NCBI GenBank assembly: GCA_963638105.1
Contig: CAVHPP010000011.1
Span: 1-60,814, forward strand
From: CAG-217 sp963638105
Lineage (GTDB): Bacteria > Bacillota > Clostridia > Oscillospirales > Acutalibacteraceae
Reading direction: 5' to 3'
Length of the DNA: 60,814 nt
Under the pieces are notes generated by a model. The model worked only from the letters and a program-made list of their open reading frames with translations, searched no databases and was not told where the DNA came from. The position numbers were made by a program, and so were the translations under genes. This document shows positions 24,442-32,925 of the stretch, one piece after another (positions within the stretch are counted from its first letter, which is position 1; each line of letters opens with the position of its first letter).

Positions 24442-25839
24442 TTACTCAGCCTTGGCCTGTGCCTTATTGTCCTTGGTGGACTTTACATCCGCAGCGGACT
24501 GCTTGGAGAAATCATAGTCCTTGCCGGGGAAGATGGCGTTCAGGATAATACCGGCCAGCGCAGCCACAGCCAGCGCAGACAGGTTAATGTCAAACTGCCC
24601 GATATGGAAGTTCACGCCGTCGCCCAAGCCCAGTGCGCACACCAGGATTACAGCGGCGATGATGGTGTTTCTCGGCTTGGAGAAGTCTACCTTATTCTCT
24701 ACCACATTGCGGATACCGATGGCGGAGATCATGCCGTACAGCACAAAGGAGATACCGCCAACGATGGCTGCGGGCATAGAGTCAATCAGCGCAGCAAACT
24801 TGGGAGAGAAAGAGAACAGAATGGCAAAGTACGCAGCGATACGAATGACTCTGGGGTCATACACTTTAGACAGCGCCAGCACGCCGGTGTTCTCGCCGTA
24901 AGTGGTGTTGGCGGGACCGCCGAACAACGCAGACATGGTCGTTGCCAAGCCGTCGCCGGCCAAAGAACGGTGCAGACCGGGATCGGCAATATAATTCTTG
25001 CCGCAGGTGGCGCCGATGGCGGAAATATCGCCAATGTGCTCCATCATGGTTGCCAGTGCGATAGGCATAATGGCAATGATGGCCGTTACGGCCTTGCCGG
25101 TATCATGCACACCGCCGAACACGGTAGAGCTCCAATGAATGGGCAGACCCACCCAGGCCGCTTCCTTAACAGAAGAAAAGTCAATGGCAAAGCTCTCTAC
25201 GCCAAAGCCGTTACCCACGATACCGGCCACTGCATAGGCGCCGAGAATACCAATAAGAATGGGAATGATCTTGGCCATGCCCTTACCAAACACGTTCACC
25301 ACGATCACAATACCCAAAGCAATCAGGGCCAGCCACCAGTTGTTTTGGCAGTTGGAAATAGCGGTGGGTGCCAGGCCCAAACCGATAGCCACAATGATGG
25401 GGCCGGTTACAACCGGCGGGAAGAAGCGCATCACCTTATTGATACCGATAATCTTGATGATGGTGGCCAACACCAAATACAGCAAGCCGGCGCAAGCCAC
25501 GCCCACGCAGGCATAAGGCAGCATTTCCGTGTTGGCAATGGTCAGCTCGCCGTTGGCGTCCGGCAGCTTGGGCGCTACCGTGGCATAACCGCCCAGAAAC
25601 GCAAAGGAACTGCCCAGGAAAGCCGGCACCTTAAATTTGGTGAACACATGGAACAGCAGGGTGCCCAAACCGGCCATCAGCAAGGTGGTGGCAATATCCA
25701 ACCCGGTAATCAGCGGCACCAGCACGGTGGCGCCGAACATAGCGAACATGTGCTGGAAACCCAGCAGCAGCATACGCGGCGCGCCCAGCTGACGCGCGTC
25801 GTAAATACCCTTAGAAAAATCGACTTTATTCTTTGACAT
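24442..25839 (-). CDS. uraA: Uracil permease, NCS2 family
   Basis: A 465-residue nucleobase:cation symporter of the UraA/xanthine permease family. The N-terminus reads MLLLGFQHMFAMFGATVLVP, the hallmark of uracil permeases, with about fourteen hydrophobic segments after it. The substrate-site region ALATMMEHIGDISAIG (Glu in EHIGD) and FGGPANTTYGENTG are conserved in uracil transporters. A charged tail rich in Lys and Asp ends the protein. It is last in the operon behind upp, which phosphoribosylates the imported uracil. Confidence 0.92.
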   Translation of the reverse strand: MSKNKVDFSKGIYDARQLGAPRMLLLGFQHMFAMFGATVLVPLITGLDIATTLLMAGLGTLLFHVFTKFKVPAFLGSSFAFLGGYATVAPKLPDANGELTIANTEMLPYACVGVACAGLLYLVLATIIKIIGINKVMRFFPPVVTGPIIVAIGLGLAPTAISNCQNNWWLALIALGIVIVVNVFGKGMAKIIPILIGILGAYAVAGIVGNGFGVESFAIDFSSVKEAAWVGLPIHWSSTVFGGVHDTGKAVTAIIAIMPIALATMMEHIGDISAIGATCGKNYIADPGLHRSLAGDGLATTMSALFGGPANTTYGENTGVLALSKVYDPRVIRIAAYFAILFSFSPKFAALIDSMPAAIVGGISFVLYGMISAIGIRNVVENKVDFSKPRNTIIAAVILVCALGLGDGVNFHIGQFDINLSALAVAALAGIILNAIFPGKDYDFSKQSAADVKSTKDNKAQAKAE

Positions 25840-25875
25840 AGAAATTAAATTCCCTTCTTTTCAACAGATCACTTC

Positions 25876-26508
25876 TTATTTGGTGCCGAAGATACGATCG
25901 CCGGCGTCGCCCAAACCGGGAACAATGTAGCCGTTCTCGTTCAGGTGATCGTCCATACCTGCGCAGAAAATATCCACATCCGGATGTGCCTTCTTCAGAG
26001 CCTCCAGACCCTCCGGCGCAGCGATAATGCACAGGAACTTTACACTGCGGGGGTGACGCTTTTTAATCTGGCCGATGGCGTCAATGGCGCTGCCGCCGGT
26101 TGCCAGCATGGGATCCAGTACAAACACATCTCGCTGACCGATGTCGCCCGGCAGCTTGCAGTAATACTCTACCGGCTCCAAAGTCTCCTCGTTCCGATAC
26201 AGCCCAATGTGGCCCACGCGGGCGGCGGGCACCAGGCGCAGGGCGCCGTCTACCATGCCCAGACCGGCACGGAGAATGGGCACAAACGCCAGCTTACGGC
26301 CGGCAAGCACCTTACAGTCGGCCACGCCACAGGGGGTGGTCACCTGCTTGTCCTCCAGGGGCAGATCACGGGTGGCGTCATACATCATCAGCATGGCGAT
26401 CTCGTTGACCAGCTCGCGGAACTCCATGGTGCTGGTGTCCACATCACGCAGAATGCTCAACTTGTGCTGGATCAGCGGGTGATCCATAATGACTACTTTT
26501 CTGTCCAT
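25876..26508 (-). CDS. upp: Uracil phosphoribosyltransferase Upp
   Basis: Upp makes UMP from uracil and PRPP. The 210-residue protein has the PRPP loop VLDPMLATGGSAIDAI, the motif PILRAGLGMVDG and the uracil-binding C-terminus YIVPGLGDAGDRIFGTK. Length and motifs are normal. It sits 27 bases after hpt and 36 bases before uraA on the reverse strand. CTAGGAGGAA-like sequence upstream (TAGGAGGAACCGC) gives a strong ribosome binding site. Confidence 0.96.
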   Translation of the reverse strand: MDRKVVIMDHPLIQHKLSILRDVDTSTMEFRELVNEIAMLMMYDATRDLPLEDKQVTTPCGVADCKVLAGRKLAFVPILRAGLGMVDGALRLVPAARVGHIGLYRNEETLEPVEYYCKLPGDIGQRDVFVLDPMLATGGSAIDAIGQIKKRHPRSVKFLCIIAAPEGLEALKKAHPDVDIFCAGMDDHLNENGYIVPGLGDAGDRIFGTK

Positions 26509-26535
26509 TGCGGTTCCTCCTAAAAATATAATAAA

Positions 26536-27075
26536 TTATTTTTCGTAAACAGAGCGTTTCAGCTGACCGATATACGGCAGGTTGCGGTAGCGCTGGTCAA
26601 AATCCAGGCCGTAGCCCACCACAAACTCGTCCGGCACGCTGGTGCCCACATAATCCGCCTTTAAGTCTACCACGCGGCGCTCCGGCTTATCCAGCAGGGT
26701 GGCCACGCGAATGCTGGCCGGGTGGCGGGTACGCAGCATATCGCAAACATAGGAGAGGGTGCGCCCGCTGTCCAGAATATCCTCCACCAGCAGCACATCG
26801 TAGTCCTCCAATTCAATATCAATGTCCTTCACAATCTTTACCACGCCGCTGGAGCGGGTGTCGCCGCCGTAGCTGGACACGGCTAAAAAGTCCAACTTAC
26901 AGGGCAGCCGTATCTCACGGATCAGGTCCGCCATAAACAGCACGGAGCCTTTCAAAATACCCACCACCAACAAATTTTTGCCGGCGTAATCCGCAGTAAT
27001 CTGGGCGCCCAGGCGGGCATTGATTCGGTGCAGCTCTTCTTCAGACACCAGCACCCGTTCAATATTCTCGTGCAT
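26536..27075 (-). CDS. hpt: Hypoxanthine phosphoribosyltransferase Hpt
   Basis: Hpt converts hypoxanthine or guanine with PRPP to IMP or GMP. The 179-residue protein begins MHENIERVLVSEEEL and carries the PRPP motif LLVEDILDSGRTL, VGILKGSVLFMADL, and the purine-site segment VPDEFVVGYGLDF. The ATG at 27075 follows GGGAGGAACGCTG and overlaps the stop of the permease gene by one base. The frame is open further upstream, but that part lies inside the permease gene and is a shadow. Confidence 0.95.
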   Translation of the reverse strand: MHENIERVLVSEEELHRINARLGAQITADYAGKNLLVVGILKGSVLFMADLIREIRLPCKLDFLAVSSYGGDTRSSGVVKIVKDIDIELEDYDVLLVEDILDSGRTLSYVCDMLRTRHPASIRVATLLDKPERRVVDLKADYVGTSVPDEFVVGYGLDFDQRYRNLPYIGQLKRSVYEK

Positions 27076-28055
27076 CAGCGTTCCTCCCGGAAGTAGGACA
27101 GACCAAGGGCGGCCGGTCCCTGATTTTCTTTCTTCTTTCTGGCGCTCACAATGATAAGAACAATAATCGTTACCACATAGGGCAGCATTTGAATAATCGG
27201 AATATAGGTCATCGGCACGCTTATGTAGTTGAACAAAATATAAAGTGCGCCAAAAACATAAGAGCCTAAAATGGACAGACCCGGCTTCCAGATTGCAAAA
27301 ATAACAATTGCGATCGCCAGCCAGCCTCTGTCGCCAAAGCCATTGTTTGACCAAATGCCGTTGCTGTAATCCATCACATAATACAAACCACCCAAACCGG
27401 CGATCACACCGCCGATACAGGTTGCCGCATACTTATACGCATTCACATTGATGCCGGCGGCATCAGCCGTTGCGGGATTTTCGCCAACGGCGCGTAGCTG
27501 CAGACCCACCTTCGTTTTTCTTAAAACAAAATCGCTGATCAGTGCAATAATAATCGCCAGATAAACCATAAAGCCATAGGAGAAAAACATTTTGCCAAAA
27601 GCGCTCATATTAGCGGCAAAAGGCAGCTCTGTCTTATAAGCGCCGGCAATTTCGCCCAAGGCAAGATATGGCACATCGCTTTTCAAAACCTTGATCAGTG
27701 AGCCGCCGAAGAAATTACCAAAACCAACGCCGAAGGTGGTAATGGCCAGACCGGTTACATTTTGGTTTGCACGAAGGGTTACCGTCAAAAAGCAGTAAAG
27801 CAGCGAAACCAATAAGGAACCCAAGATGCTAGACAAAAGCGGAATAAGGACGGCCAAAAACGAATTGACATAAGCTGCATTTGTTTGGTAGAAAAAGCCG
27901 CCGATAACACCGGATATGGCACCAACATACATAATGCCGGGAATGCCTAAATTCAGATTTCCCGATTTTTCAGTTAAAATTTCTCCGGTTGCGCCATAAA
28001 GCAAAGGTGTGCCCTGCATTATGGCACGGGAAATAAATTGAAACGCTAAATCCAT
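27075..28055 (-). CDS. nupC: Nucleoside ABC transporter permease (NupC/YufQ-type)
   Basis: One of two membrane subunits of a BMP-type nucleoside importer. The 326-residue protein has about eight to nine hydrophobic segments and the family signatures TEKSGNLNLGIPGIMYVGA near the start and AVGENPATADAAGINV in the cytoplasmic loop that meets the ATPase. The ATG at 28055 follows AGAGGAGAAG. Its codons are more AT-rich than those of hpt and upp directly downstream, although translation is coupled to hpt by a one-base overlap. Confidence 0.9.
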   Translation of the reverse strand: MDLAFQFISRAIMQGTPLLYGATGEILTEKSGNLNLGIPGIMYVGAISGVIGGFFYQTNAAYVNSFLAVLIPLLSSILGSLLVSLLYCFLTVTLRANQNVTGLAITTFGVGFGNFFGGSLIKVLKSDVPYLALGEIAGAYKTELPFAANMSAFGKMFFSYGFMVYLAIIIALISDFVLRKTKVGLQLRAVGENPATADAAGINVNAYKYAATCIGGVIAGLGGLYYVMDYSNGIWSNNGFGDRGWLAIAIVIFAIWKPGLSILGSYVFGALYILFNYISVPMTYIPIIQMLPYVVTIIVLIIVSARKKKENQGPAALGLSYFREER

Positions 28056-28056
28056 A

Positions 28057-29157
28057 TTACTTCTCCTCTGCAGTTTTTGACTTGCTTCTAAAGTGAATCT
28101 TGTAATTGATGAAGAATTCACAGCCGATAATAAAGAAAAGAATAATTCCCGTTAAAATATCTGAAAAGTCTGCATTCAGACCAAATTTGGAAGAAACCTC
28201 ATCTGCACCTCTTTCCAGGAACACCAAAAGCAAGGAGGTAAGCACCATAACAATGGGGTCAAACTTTGCCAGCCAGGACACCATAATGGCTGTGAAGCCG
28301 CGGCCGTCAGCCAGGTTGGAACCGATGGAGTGGGAAGAACCGCCAACAAGTAAAAGGCCGGCCACACCACAGATAGCACCGGAAAGAGCCATGGTTCTTA
28401 TGATAACCTTTTTAACATTAATGCCGATATATCTTGCGGTGTTTTCGCTTTCGCCGACTACCGAAATTTCGTAGCCGTGCTTGCTGTATTTCAGGTAAAT
28501 GTAAAGAATGACCGTCATGGCTACCACAATCAGAATATTCAGCAAATAATTGGTATGAAAAATCTGTGGAAACCAACCGTGGGACAACAAATCGGGGCCA
28601 ACTACATTAGAGCCGGATTTATCCGCTATCTTTAAGAAATACTCAATCAGCTGAATGACAACATAGTTCATCATCAGCGTAAACAAGGTTTCATTTGTGC
28701 CCCAATGCGCCTTGAAAAATGCCGGAATGGCCGCCCAAATGGCCGCAGAAACAATGGCGCAAACCGTCATAATCAGAATCAGTACGCCCTCCGGCACCTT
28801 GCCGCCAAGATAGAACATACACATGGCTGTGGTCAACGCACCCATGAGCACCTGACCCTCCGCGCCGATATTCCAAAACCGCATGCGAAACGCAGGCGTG
28901 ACTGCAAGGGAGACGCAAAGCAAAATCGCAACTTCATGAATGGTAACCAAAAGTCTGCCTTCGCCGAAAGCGCCGTACACGATCGTCTTAAAAATGGATA
29001 AGGGGTTGTCCCCTGTGAAAATCTTTGTAACAATTCCGCATACAATCAGCGCCAGGAGAATTGCAACGGCTCTTACAAGAATTCCGGTCTTGAATGAAAC
29101 ATCGGTGCGCTTAGAAATGCGGATAAGCGGTTCCTTTGTTTTAGTCTTGCCTGTCAA
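28057..29157 (-). CDS. nupB: Nucleoside ABC transporter permease (NupB/YufP-type)
   Basis: The second permease subunit, 366 residues with roughly ten hydrophobic segments. AFRMRFWNIGAEGQVLMGA and VVGESENTARYIGINV are the conserved substrate-channel and ATPase-coupling segments of this family. It overlaps the end of the ATPase gene by 17 bases and ends one base before the second permease starts, so the three subunits are tightly coupled. Relatives in Firmicutes carry purine and pyrimidine nucleosides. Confidence 0.9.
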   Translation of the reverse strand: MTGKTKTKEPLIRISKRTDVSFKTGILVRAVAILLALIVCGIVTKIFTGDNPLSIFKTIVYGAFGEGRLLVTIHEVAILLCVSLAVTPAFRMRFWNIGAEGQVLMGALTTAMCMFYLGGKVPEGVLILIMTVCAIVSAAIWAAIPAFFKAHWGTNETLFTLMMNYVVIQLIEYFLKIADKSGSNVVGPDLLSHGWFPQIFHTNYLLNILIVVAMTVILYIYLKYSKHGYEISVVGESENTARYIGINVKKVIIRTMALSGAICGVAGLLLVGGSSHSIGSNLADGRGFTAIMVSWLAKFDPIVMVLTSLLLVFLERGADEVSSKFGLNADFSDILTGIILFFIIGCEFFINYKIHFRSKSKTAEEK

Positions 29158-30673
29158 TATCAGCGCCTCCCGTCTTTGTCATCAATAATCCTATTTCTTC
29201 TTTTGTCGTTTTTCTTGCGTCTAACACACCTGTAACCTTACCGGAGCACATCACAACGATTCTGTCGCACAGCTGCAAAAGCACATCCAAATCCTCGCCG
29301 ACAAAAATCACGGCAACGCCCTCGTCCTTTTGCTGGTTTAACAGATTATAGATCGTATAAGAAGAGTTAATATCCAGTCCTCGTACAGGATATGCCACCA
29401 TCAGAACCTTGGGCTGGAGCGCAATTTCTCTACCCACAAGCACCTTTTGAATGTTGCCGCCGGAAAGCCGCCTTACCGGGGTGTTTGCGCTGGGCGTAAC
29501 AACCTCCAATTCGCTGATAATGTCATCCGCCTTATTCTTAGGCGCTTTTCTGTTCAGGAAAGCGCTCTTGCCCTCTTTATAGGAGCGGAGCATCACATTG
29601 TCAACAATATCCATATTGCCGACCAGACCCATGCCCAGACGATCCTCCGGCACAAAGGAAAGGGCAATACCCAAATTACGGATTTCCTTTGGTGTTTTGC
29701 CTACAAGCTGCTGCGGGCCCAAATCATCGGGCTTATATAAGATACTTGATTTCTTTGTGGTGGTTTGCAAGCCGGCGATGGACTCCAGCAGCTCCTTTTG
29801 CCCGCAGCCGGAGATACCGGCAATGCCCAAAATCTCTCCGCCGTAAGCCGTAAACTGCACATTATCAAGAGCCACCGTGCCGTCTTTTTTGATAACGGAA
29901 AGTTCTTCAATAACCAGTCTTTCCTTTACATTCTCCGGCTGGTCCCGATGAATATTCAGCTCAATCTTTTGACCCACCATCATTTCTGTCAGGGACTGCT
30001 CCGTTGCGTCCTTTGTATCCACTGTACCCACCAATTCGCCTTTGCGCAGAATGGTCACTCTGTCGGAGATTTCAAGAACCTCGTTGAGTTTGTGGGTAAT
30101 AATGATAATCGACTTTCCATCCTCGCGCATTTTGCGAAGAACGTCGAATAATTTTCTCGTTTCTTGAGGTGTTAAAACCGCCGTAGGTTCGTCCAAAATC
30201 AGAATATCGGCGCCTCTGTACAACACCTTGATGATTTCGACTGTCTGTTTTTCCGACACAGACATCTCATATATTTTTTTGTTTAAATCCACAACGAATC
30301 CATATTTTTCGGTAATGGCTTTTACCCTCTTTTTGGATTCCTTTAAGTTGAACTTTTCGTTTTCAATTCCAAGAACAATGTTTTCCGTAGCTGTAAAAAC
30401 ATCGACCAGCTTAAAATGCTGGTGAATCATACCGATCTTGTTGTCAAATGCGTCCTTAGGTGATTTGATAACCACCTCTTTGCCGTTAACAAAGATCTGG
30501 CCCTCGTCCGGAAAATAAATGCCGGCGACCATATTCATCAGGGTTGTTTTACCCGAGCCGTTTTCGCCGAGAATGGATAAAATCTCCCCTTGTTTAACAT
30601 CAATGCTGACATTTTTATTTGCATAAACAGCACCAAAGGTTTTTGTAATATTTTTTAGCTCTAATGCGTTCAA
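29141..30673 (-). CDS. nupA: Nucleoside ABC transporter ATPase, double-cassette (NupA/YufO-type)
   Basis: A 510-residue protein with two fused ATP-binding cassettes. The first has a full Walker A (LGENGSGKTTLMN) at about 35-47 and Walker B LILDEPTAVL; the second has a degenerate P-loop, GISGCGQKEL, and signature LSGGNIQKV with YPVRGLD in place of Walker B. This is the normal pattern for sugar and BMP-type nucleoside importers. It lies between the lipoprotein gene and the two permeases. Codons are comparatively AT-rich. Confidence 0.93.
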   Translation of the reverse strand: MNALELKNITKTFGAVYANKNVSIDVKQGEILSILGENGSGKTTLMNMVAGIYFPDEGQIFVNGKEVVIKSPKDAFDNKIGMIHQHFKLVDVFTATENIVLGIENEKFNLKESKKRVKAITEKYGFVVDLNKKIYEMSVSEKQTVEIIKVLYRGADILILDEPTAVLTPQETRKLFDVLRKMREDGKSIIIITHKLNEVLEISDRVTILRKGELVGTVDTKDATEQSLTEMMVGQKIELNIHRDQPENVKERLVIEELSVIKKDGTVALDNVQFTAYGGEILGIAGISGCGQKELLESIAGLQTTTKKSSILYKPDDLGPQQLVGKTPKEIRNLGIALSFVPEDRLGMGLVGNMDIVDNVMLRSYKEGKSAFLNRKAPKNKADDIISELEVVTPSANTPVRRLSGGNIQKVLVGREIALQPKVLMVAYPVRGLDINSSYTIYNLLNQQKDEGVAVIFVGEDLDVLLQLCDRIVVMCSGKVTGVLDARKTTKEEIGLLMTKTGGADIDRQD

Positions 30674-30707
30674 GGTAGCCCTCCCGACAAATGATGCAGA
30701 TTATACA

Positions 30708-30740
30708 GATACAAGGGGGTTAAAAAAGCCCCCTTGTATC
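30708..30740 (-). terminator. Stable intra-operon hairpin between bmpA and nupA
   Basis: GATACAAGGGGG (30708-30719) pairs perfectly with CCCCCTTGTATC (30729-30740). No T run follows on the reverse strand, so it is more likely an mRNA-stabilising or partial-termination element that raises the lipoprotein level over the membrane subunits. Confidence 0.7.
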
Positions 30741-30763
30741 CGTCTACGTTTTATTTGATATTA

Positions 30764-32107
30764 TCAGCCGCCGTAATTCGTGTTGATATTGGTGATACCA
30801 TCAATAATGATATCGAAGTACGGAGCAGAACGGAAGCTGTCGCCGGACTCATCGAAGTAGCCGTCGTGAACCACATTGGTGTCGCCAACATAGTCGCCGT
30901 CAATGTCAGCCATATATTCCGTCAGGTGTTTGTTCTCGTCAACCTTTGCGTTGGCATTCACTTTGTTCTTTGCGTCAACCGTTACTGTAAAGTTGTTCAC
31001 ATCAAACACATGCAGTGTGCCTGCGTTCAGCTGGTCAATTACCTTGTTCAGCTCTGCAACGGTGGAATCGCCGTCAACAACATCCTGGTTCACACCGGAG
31101 AGTACCACGGAATTCGTTGCAATCGTGCCAACCCAGTTTGTGGGGATTTCTTTGCCCTTCACCGTGTTTTCAATGATCAGCTGAAAATACGGTGCCCAGT
31201 TGATGGCAGAAGAAATGATGAATGTATTTTTGCCTGCTTCATAGGTGGAACCGTTGTAAGAAACATTCGGAACGCCCTTCAGCTCGCAAGCCGTGGGTGC
31301 ACCCAGTGAATCTGCGTGCTGAGAAATAAGAACGCACTTGTCCTGCTCAATCAGGGAAGTAGCCGCTTCCTGCTCCAAAGCCTGATCATACCAAGAACCG
31401 GTGTAACGAACCTTCATGGTTGCAGAAGGACAAACGCTTTTTGCGCCAAGATAGAAGGAAGTCATGCCGGAAATAACCTCTGCATAAGTGAAGGCGCCAA
31501 CATAACCGATAACGGCCTGATCTGCAGTGATTTTGCCCTCTTTGATCATCTCATTGAGCTTAATGCCGGCAGCAACACCTGCAACATATCTGCCCTCATA
31601 GATAGCGGCAAATGCATTGTGGAAGTTCTTAACGCCTGCCGTTTTTGCAGATGTACCCGTTGCGTGGCAAAACTGCACATCGGGATATTCCTTTGCAGCC
31701 TTCAGCAGATTGCTCTCATGACCGAATGAATCGGCAAAGATTACATTACACTTCTTGTTCTTAGCCAGATCAACGGCAGCATCGTAACAATCGGAGCCCG
31801 TCTCAGGGATATTGGTTACGATTACAACCTGCTCGTCGCTAAGGCCCATGCCGGAAGCCGTTGACTTCATTGCGTCAATAAAGTTCTTGTCATAGGTTGA
31901 GTTCTCATCGTGCAGGCAGATCAGACCGATTTTAAAGTCCTTCGGAACAGTCACATCCGACTTAATGTCCGCACGCGCAATCACATCTGCGCTCATGCCC
32001 TTTTTCTCGGTGCTCTTTGATCCGCCGCTGTTGGAGCAGCCTGCAAACGCGCAAACCACCAAAACAACTGCAAGAACAACAGCAACAAGTTTCTTTGCCA
32101 TTCTCAT
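30764..32107 (-). CDS. bmpA: BMP-family nucleoside-binding lipoprotein
   Basis: The extracellular substrate-binding subunit of the importer. The 447-residue precursor has a lipoprotein signal peptide ending AFAGC, with Cys24 as the lipidated residue. The binding domain has the BMP-type stretches KIGLICLHDENSTYDKNF, GSDCYDAAVDLAKNK and VAGVAAGIKLNEM. It is longer than PnrA-type proteins because of insertions near the C-terminus. GGAGGAAAC precedes the ATG. Its position upstream of nupABC and among phosphoribosyltransferases supports nucleoside uptake. Confidence 0.9.
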   Translation of the reverse strand: MRMAKKLVAVVLAVVLVVCAFAGCSNSGGSKSTEKKGMSADVIARADIKSDVTVPKDFKIGLICLHDENSTYDKNFIDAMKSTASGMGLSDEQVVIVTNIPETGSDCYDAAVDLAKNKKCNVIFADSFGHESNLLKAAKEYPDVQFCHATGTSAKTAGVKNFHNAFAAIYEGRYVAGVAAGIKLNEMIKEGKITADQAVIGYVGAFTYAEVISGMTSFYLGAKSVCPSATMKVRYTGSWYDQALEQEAATSLIEQDKCVLISQHADSLGAPTACELKGVPNVSYNGSTYEAGKNTFIISSAINWAPYFQLIIENTVKGKEIPTNWVGTIATNSVVLSGVNQDVVDGDSTVAELNKVIDQLNAGTLHVFDVNNFTVTVDAKNKVNANAKVDENKHLTEYMADIDGDYVGDTNVVHDGYFDESGDSFRSAPYFDIIIDGITNINTNYGG

Positions 32108-32166
32108 TTTTGTTTCCTCCGCTATAGTAATTATTTATTACATGCACTTGCGTGCCTATAACCGCT

Positions 32167-32745
32167 TTAATCCCGAAAACAGATCTGCCCGGTGGTGTGG
32201 TCCATGGACTCCACGATGGCCAGGGACTCCACCCGAATGCCCTCGGCACGCAGCTGATCGCCGCCGTGCTGGTAGCCCTTCTCGATCACGGTGCCGCAAC
32301 CCACCAGGGTAGCGCCGCTTTGGCGCACCAGGTCGATGAGCCCCCGCAGGGCATTGCCCACCGCCAGGAAGTCGTCTACGATCAGCACCCGATCCTCCGG
32401 GGTCAAAAACCGCTTGGACACCATCACATCATAGGTGGTGCCGTGGGTAAAGGACGCCACCTGGGTCTTATACACATCGCCGGCAATGTTCTTGGTCTTG
32501 CTCTTTTTGGCAAACACCAAGGGGCAGGCGAACTCCAGCGCCACCACGCTGCCCACGGCAATGCCGGAGGCCTCAATGGTGAGAATTTTGTTCACCCCGG
32601 CGTCCTTATAAAGACGGTGGAACTCCCGCCCCACCTCTTTCATAAACGGAAAGTCGATCTGGTGGTTCAAAAAGCAATCCACCTTGAGAATATTACCTTC
32701 ATAGACCTCGCCCTCGGCGAGAATTTTCTTTTTTAATGCTTCCAT
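32167..32745 (-). CDS. xpt: Xanthine phosphoribosyltransferase Xpt
   Basis: Xpt turns xanthine and PRPP into XMP. The 192-residue protein begins MEALKKKILAEGEVYEGNIL and has the family segments SGIAVGSVVALEF and VLIVDDFLAVGNALRGL (PRPP loop). The ATG at 32745 follows AAGGATTTTAGA; the frame upstream runs into the promoter and is not used. It is the first gene of the salvage operon. In Bacillus xpt is preceded by a purine riboswitch, but the leader here is only about 35 bases and holds none. Confidence 0.94.
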   Translation of the reverse strand: MEALKKKILAEGEVYEGNILKVDCFLNHQIDFPFMKEVGREFHRLYKDAGVNKILTIEASGIAVGSVVALEFACPLVFAKKSKTKNIAGDVYKTQVASFTHGTTYDVMVSKRFLTPEDRVLIVDDFLAVGNALRGLIDLVRQSGATLVGCGTVIEKGYQHGGDQLRAEGIRVESLAIVESMDHTTGQICFRD

Positions 32746-32785
32746 TCTAAAATCCTTGTCGAAACAGAAATAAAATGATAGAATT

Positions 32786-32814
32786 ATGATAATACGAAAG
32801 CCCCCGATTTGCAA
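32786..32814 (-). promoter_or_regulatory. Promoter of xpt
   Basis: Reverse-strand TTGCAA (32814-32809) and TATCAT (32791-32786), spacer 17 bases. The -35 is part of the 11-base inverted repeat shared with the clc promoter. Confidence 0.6.
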
Positions 32815-32862
32815 GGTTGATTTGTATGTTGACACCAAATTTTAACTTTTTTTGCAAATCGG
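32804..32862. repeat. 11-base perfect inverted repeat between xpt and clc
   Basis: CCGATTTGCAA (32804-32814) and TTGCAAATCGG (32852-32862) are exact complements 37 bases apart, each containing one -35 hexamer of the divergent promoters. Confidence 0.8.
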
Positions 32863-32879
32863 CGAATTTATGCTATAAT
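32852..32879 (+). promoter_or_regulatory. Promoter of the ClC gene
   Basis: TTGCAA (32852-32857) and TATAAT (32874-32879), spacer 16 bases, with TGC before the -10. Confidence 0.7.
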
Positions 32880-32925
32880 TATTTAGTAAATTTCAACAAG
32901 GGAATAGGCGTTTGCCTGCAAATTT

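Noticed and set aside
24604..25836. A 410-codon forward frame opposite uraA
   Set aside because: Gln/His/Gly-rich shadow of a membrane protein gene, with no start signals.
32746..32925. Purine riboswitch before xpt
   Set aside because: The leader from the predicted start is about 35 bases and shows no three-way junction with the conserved purine core.
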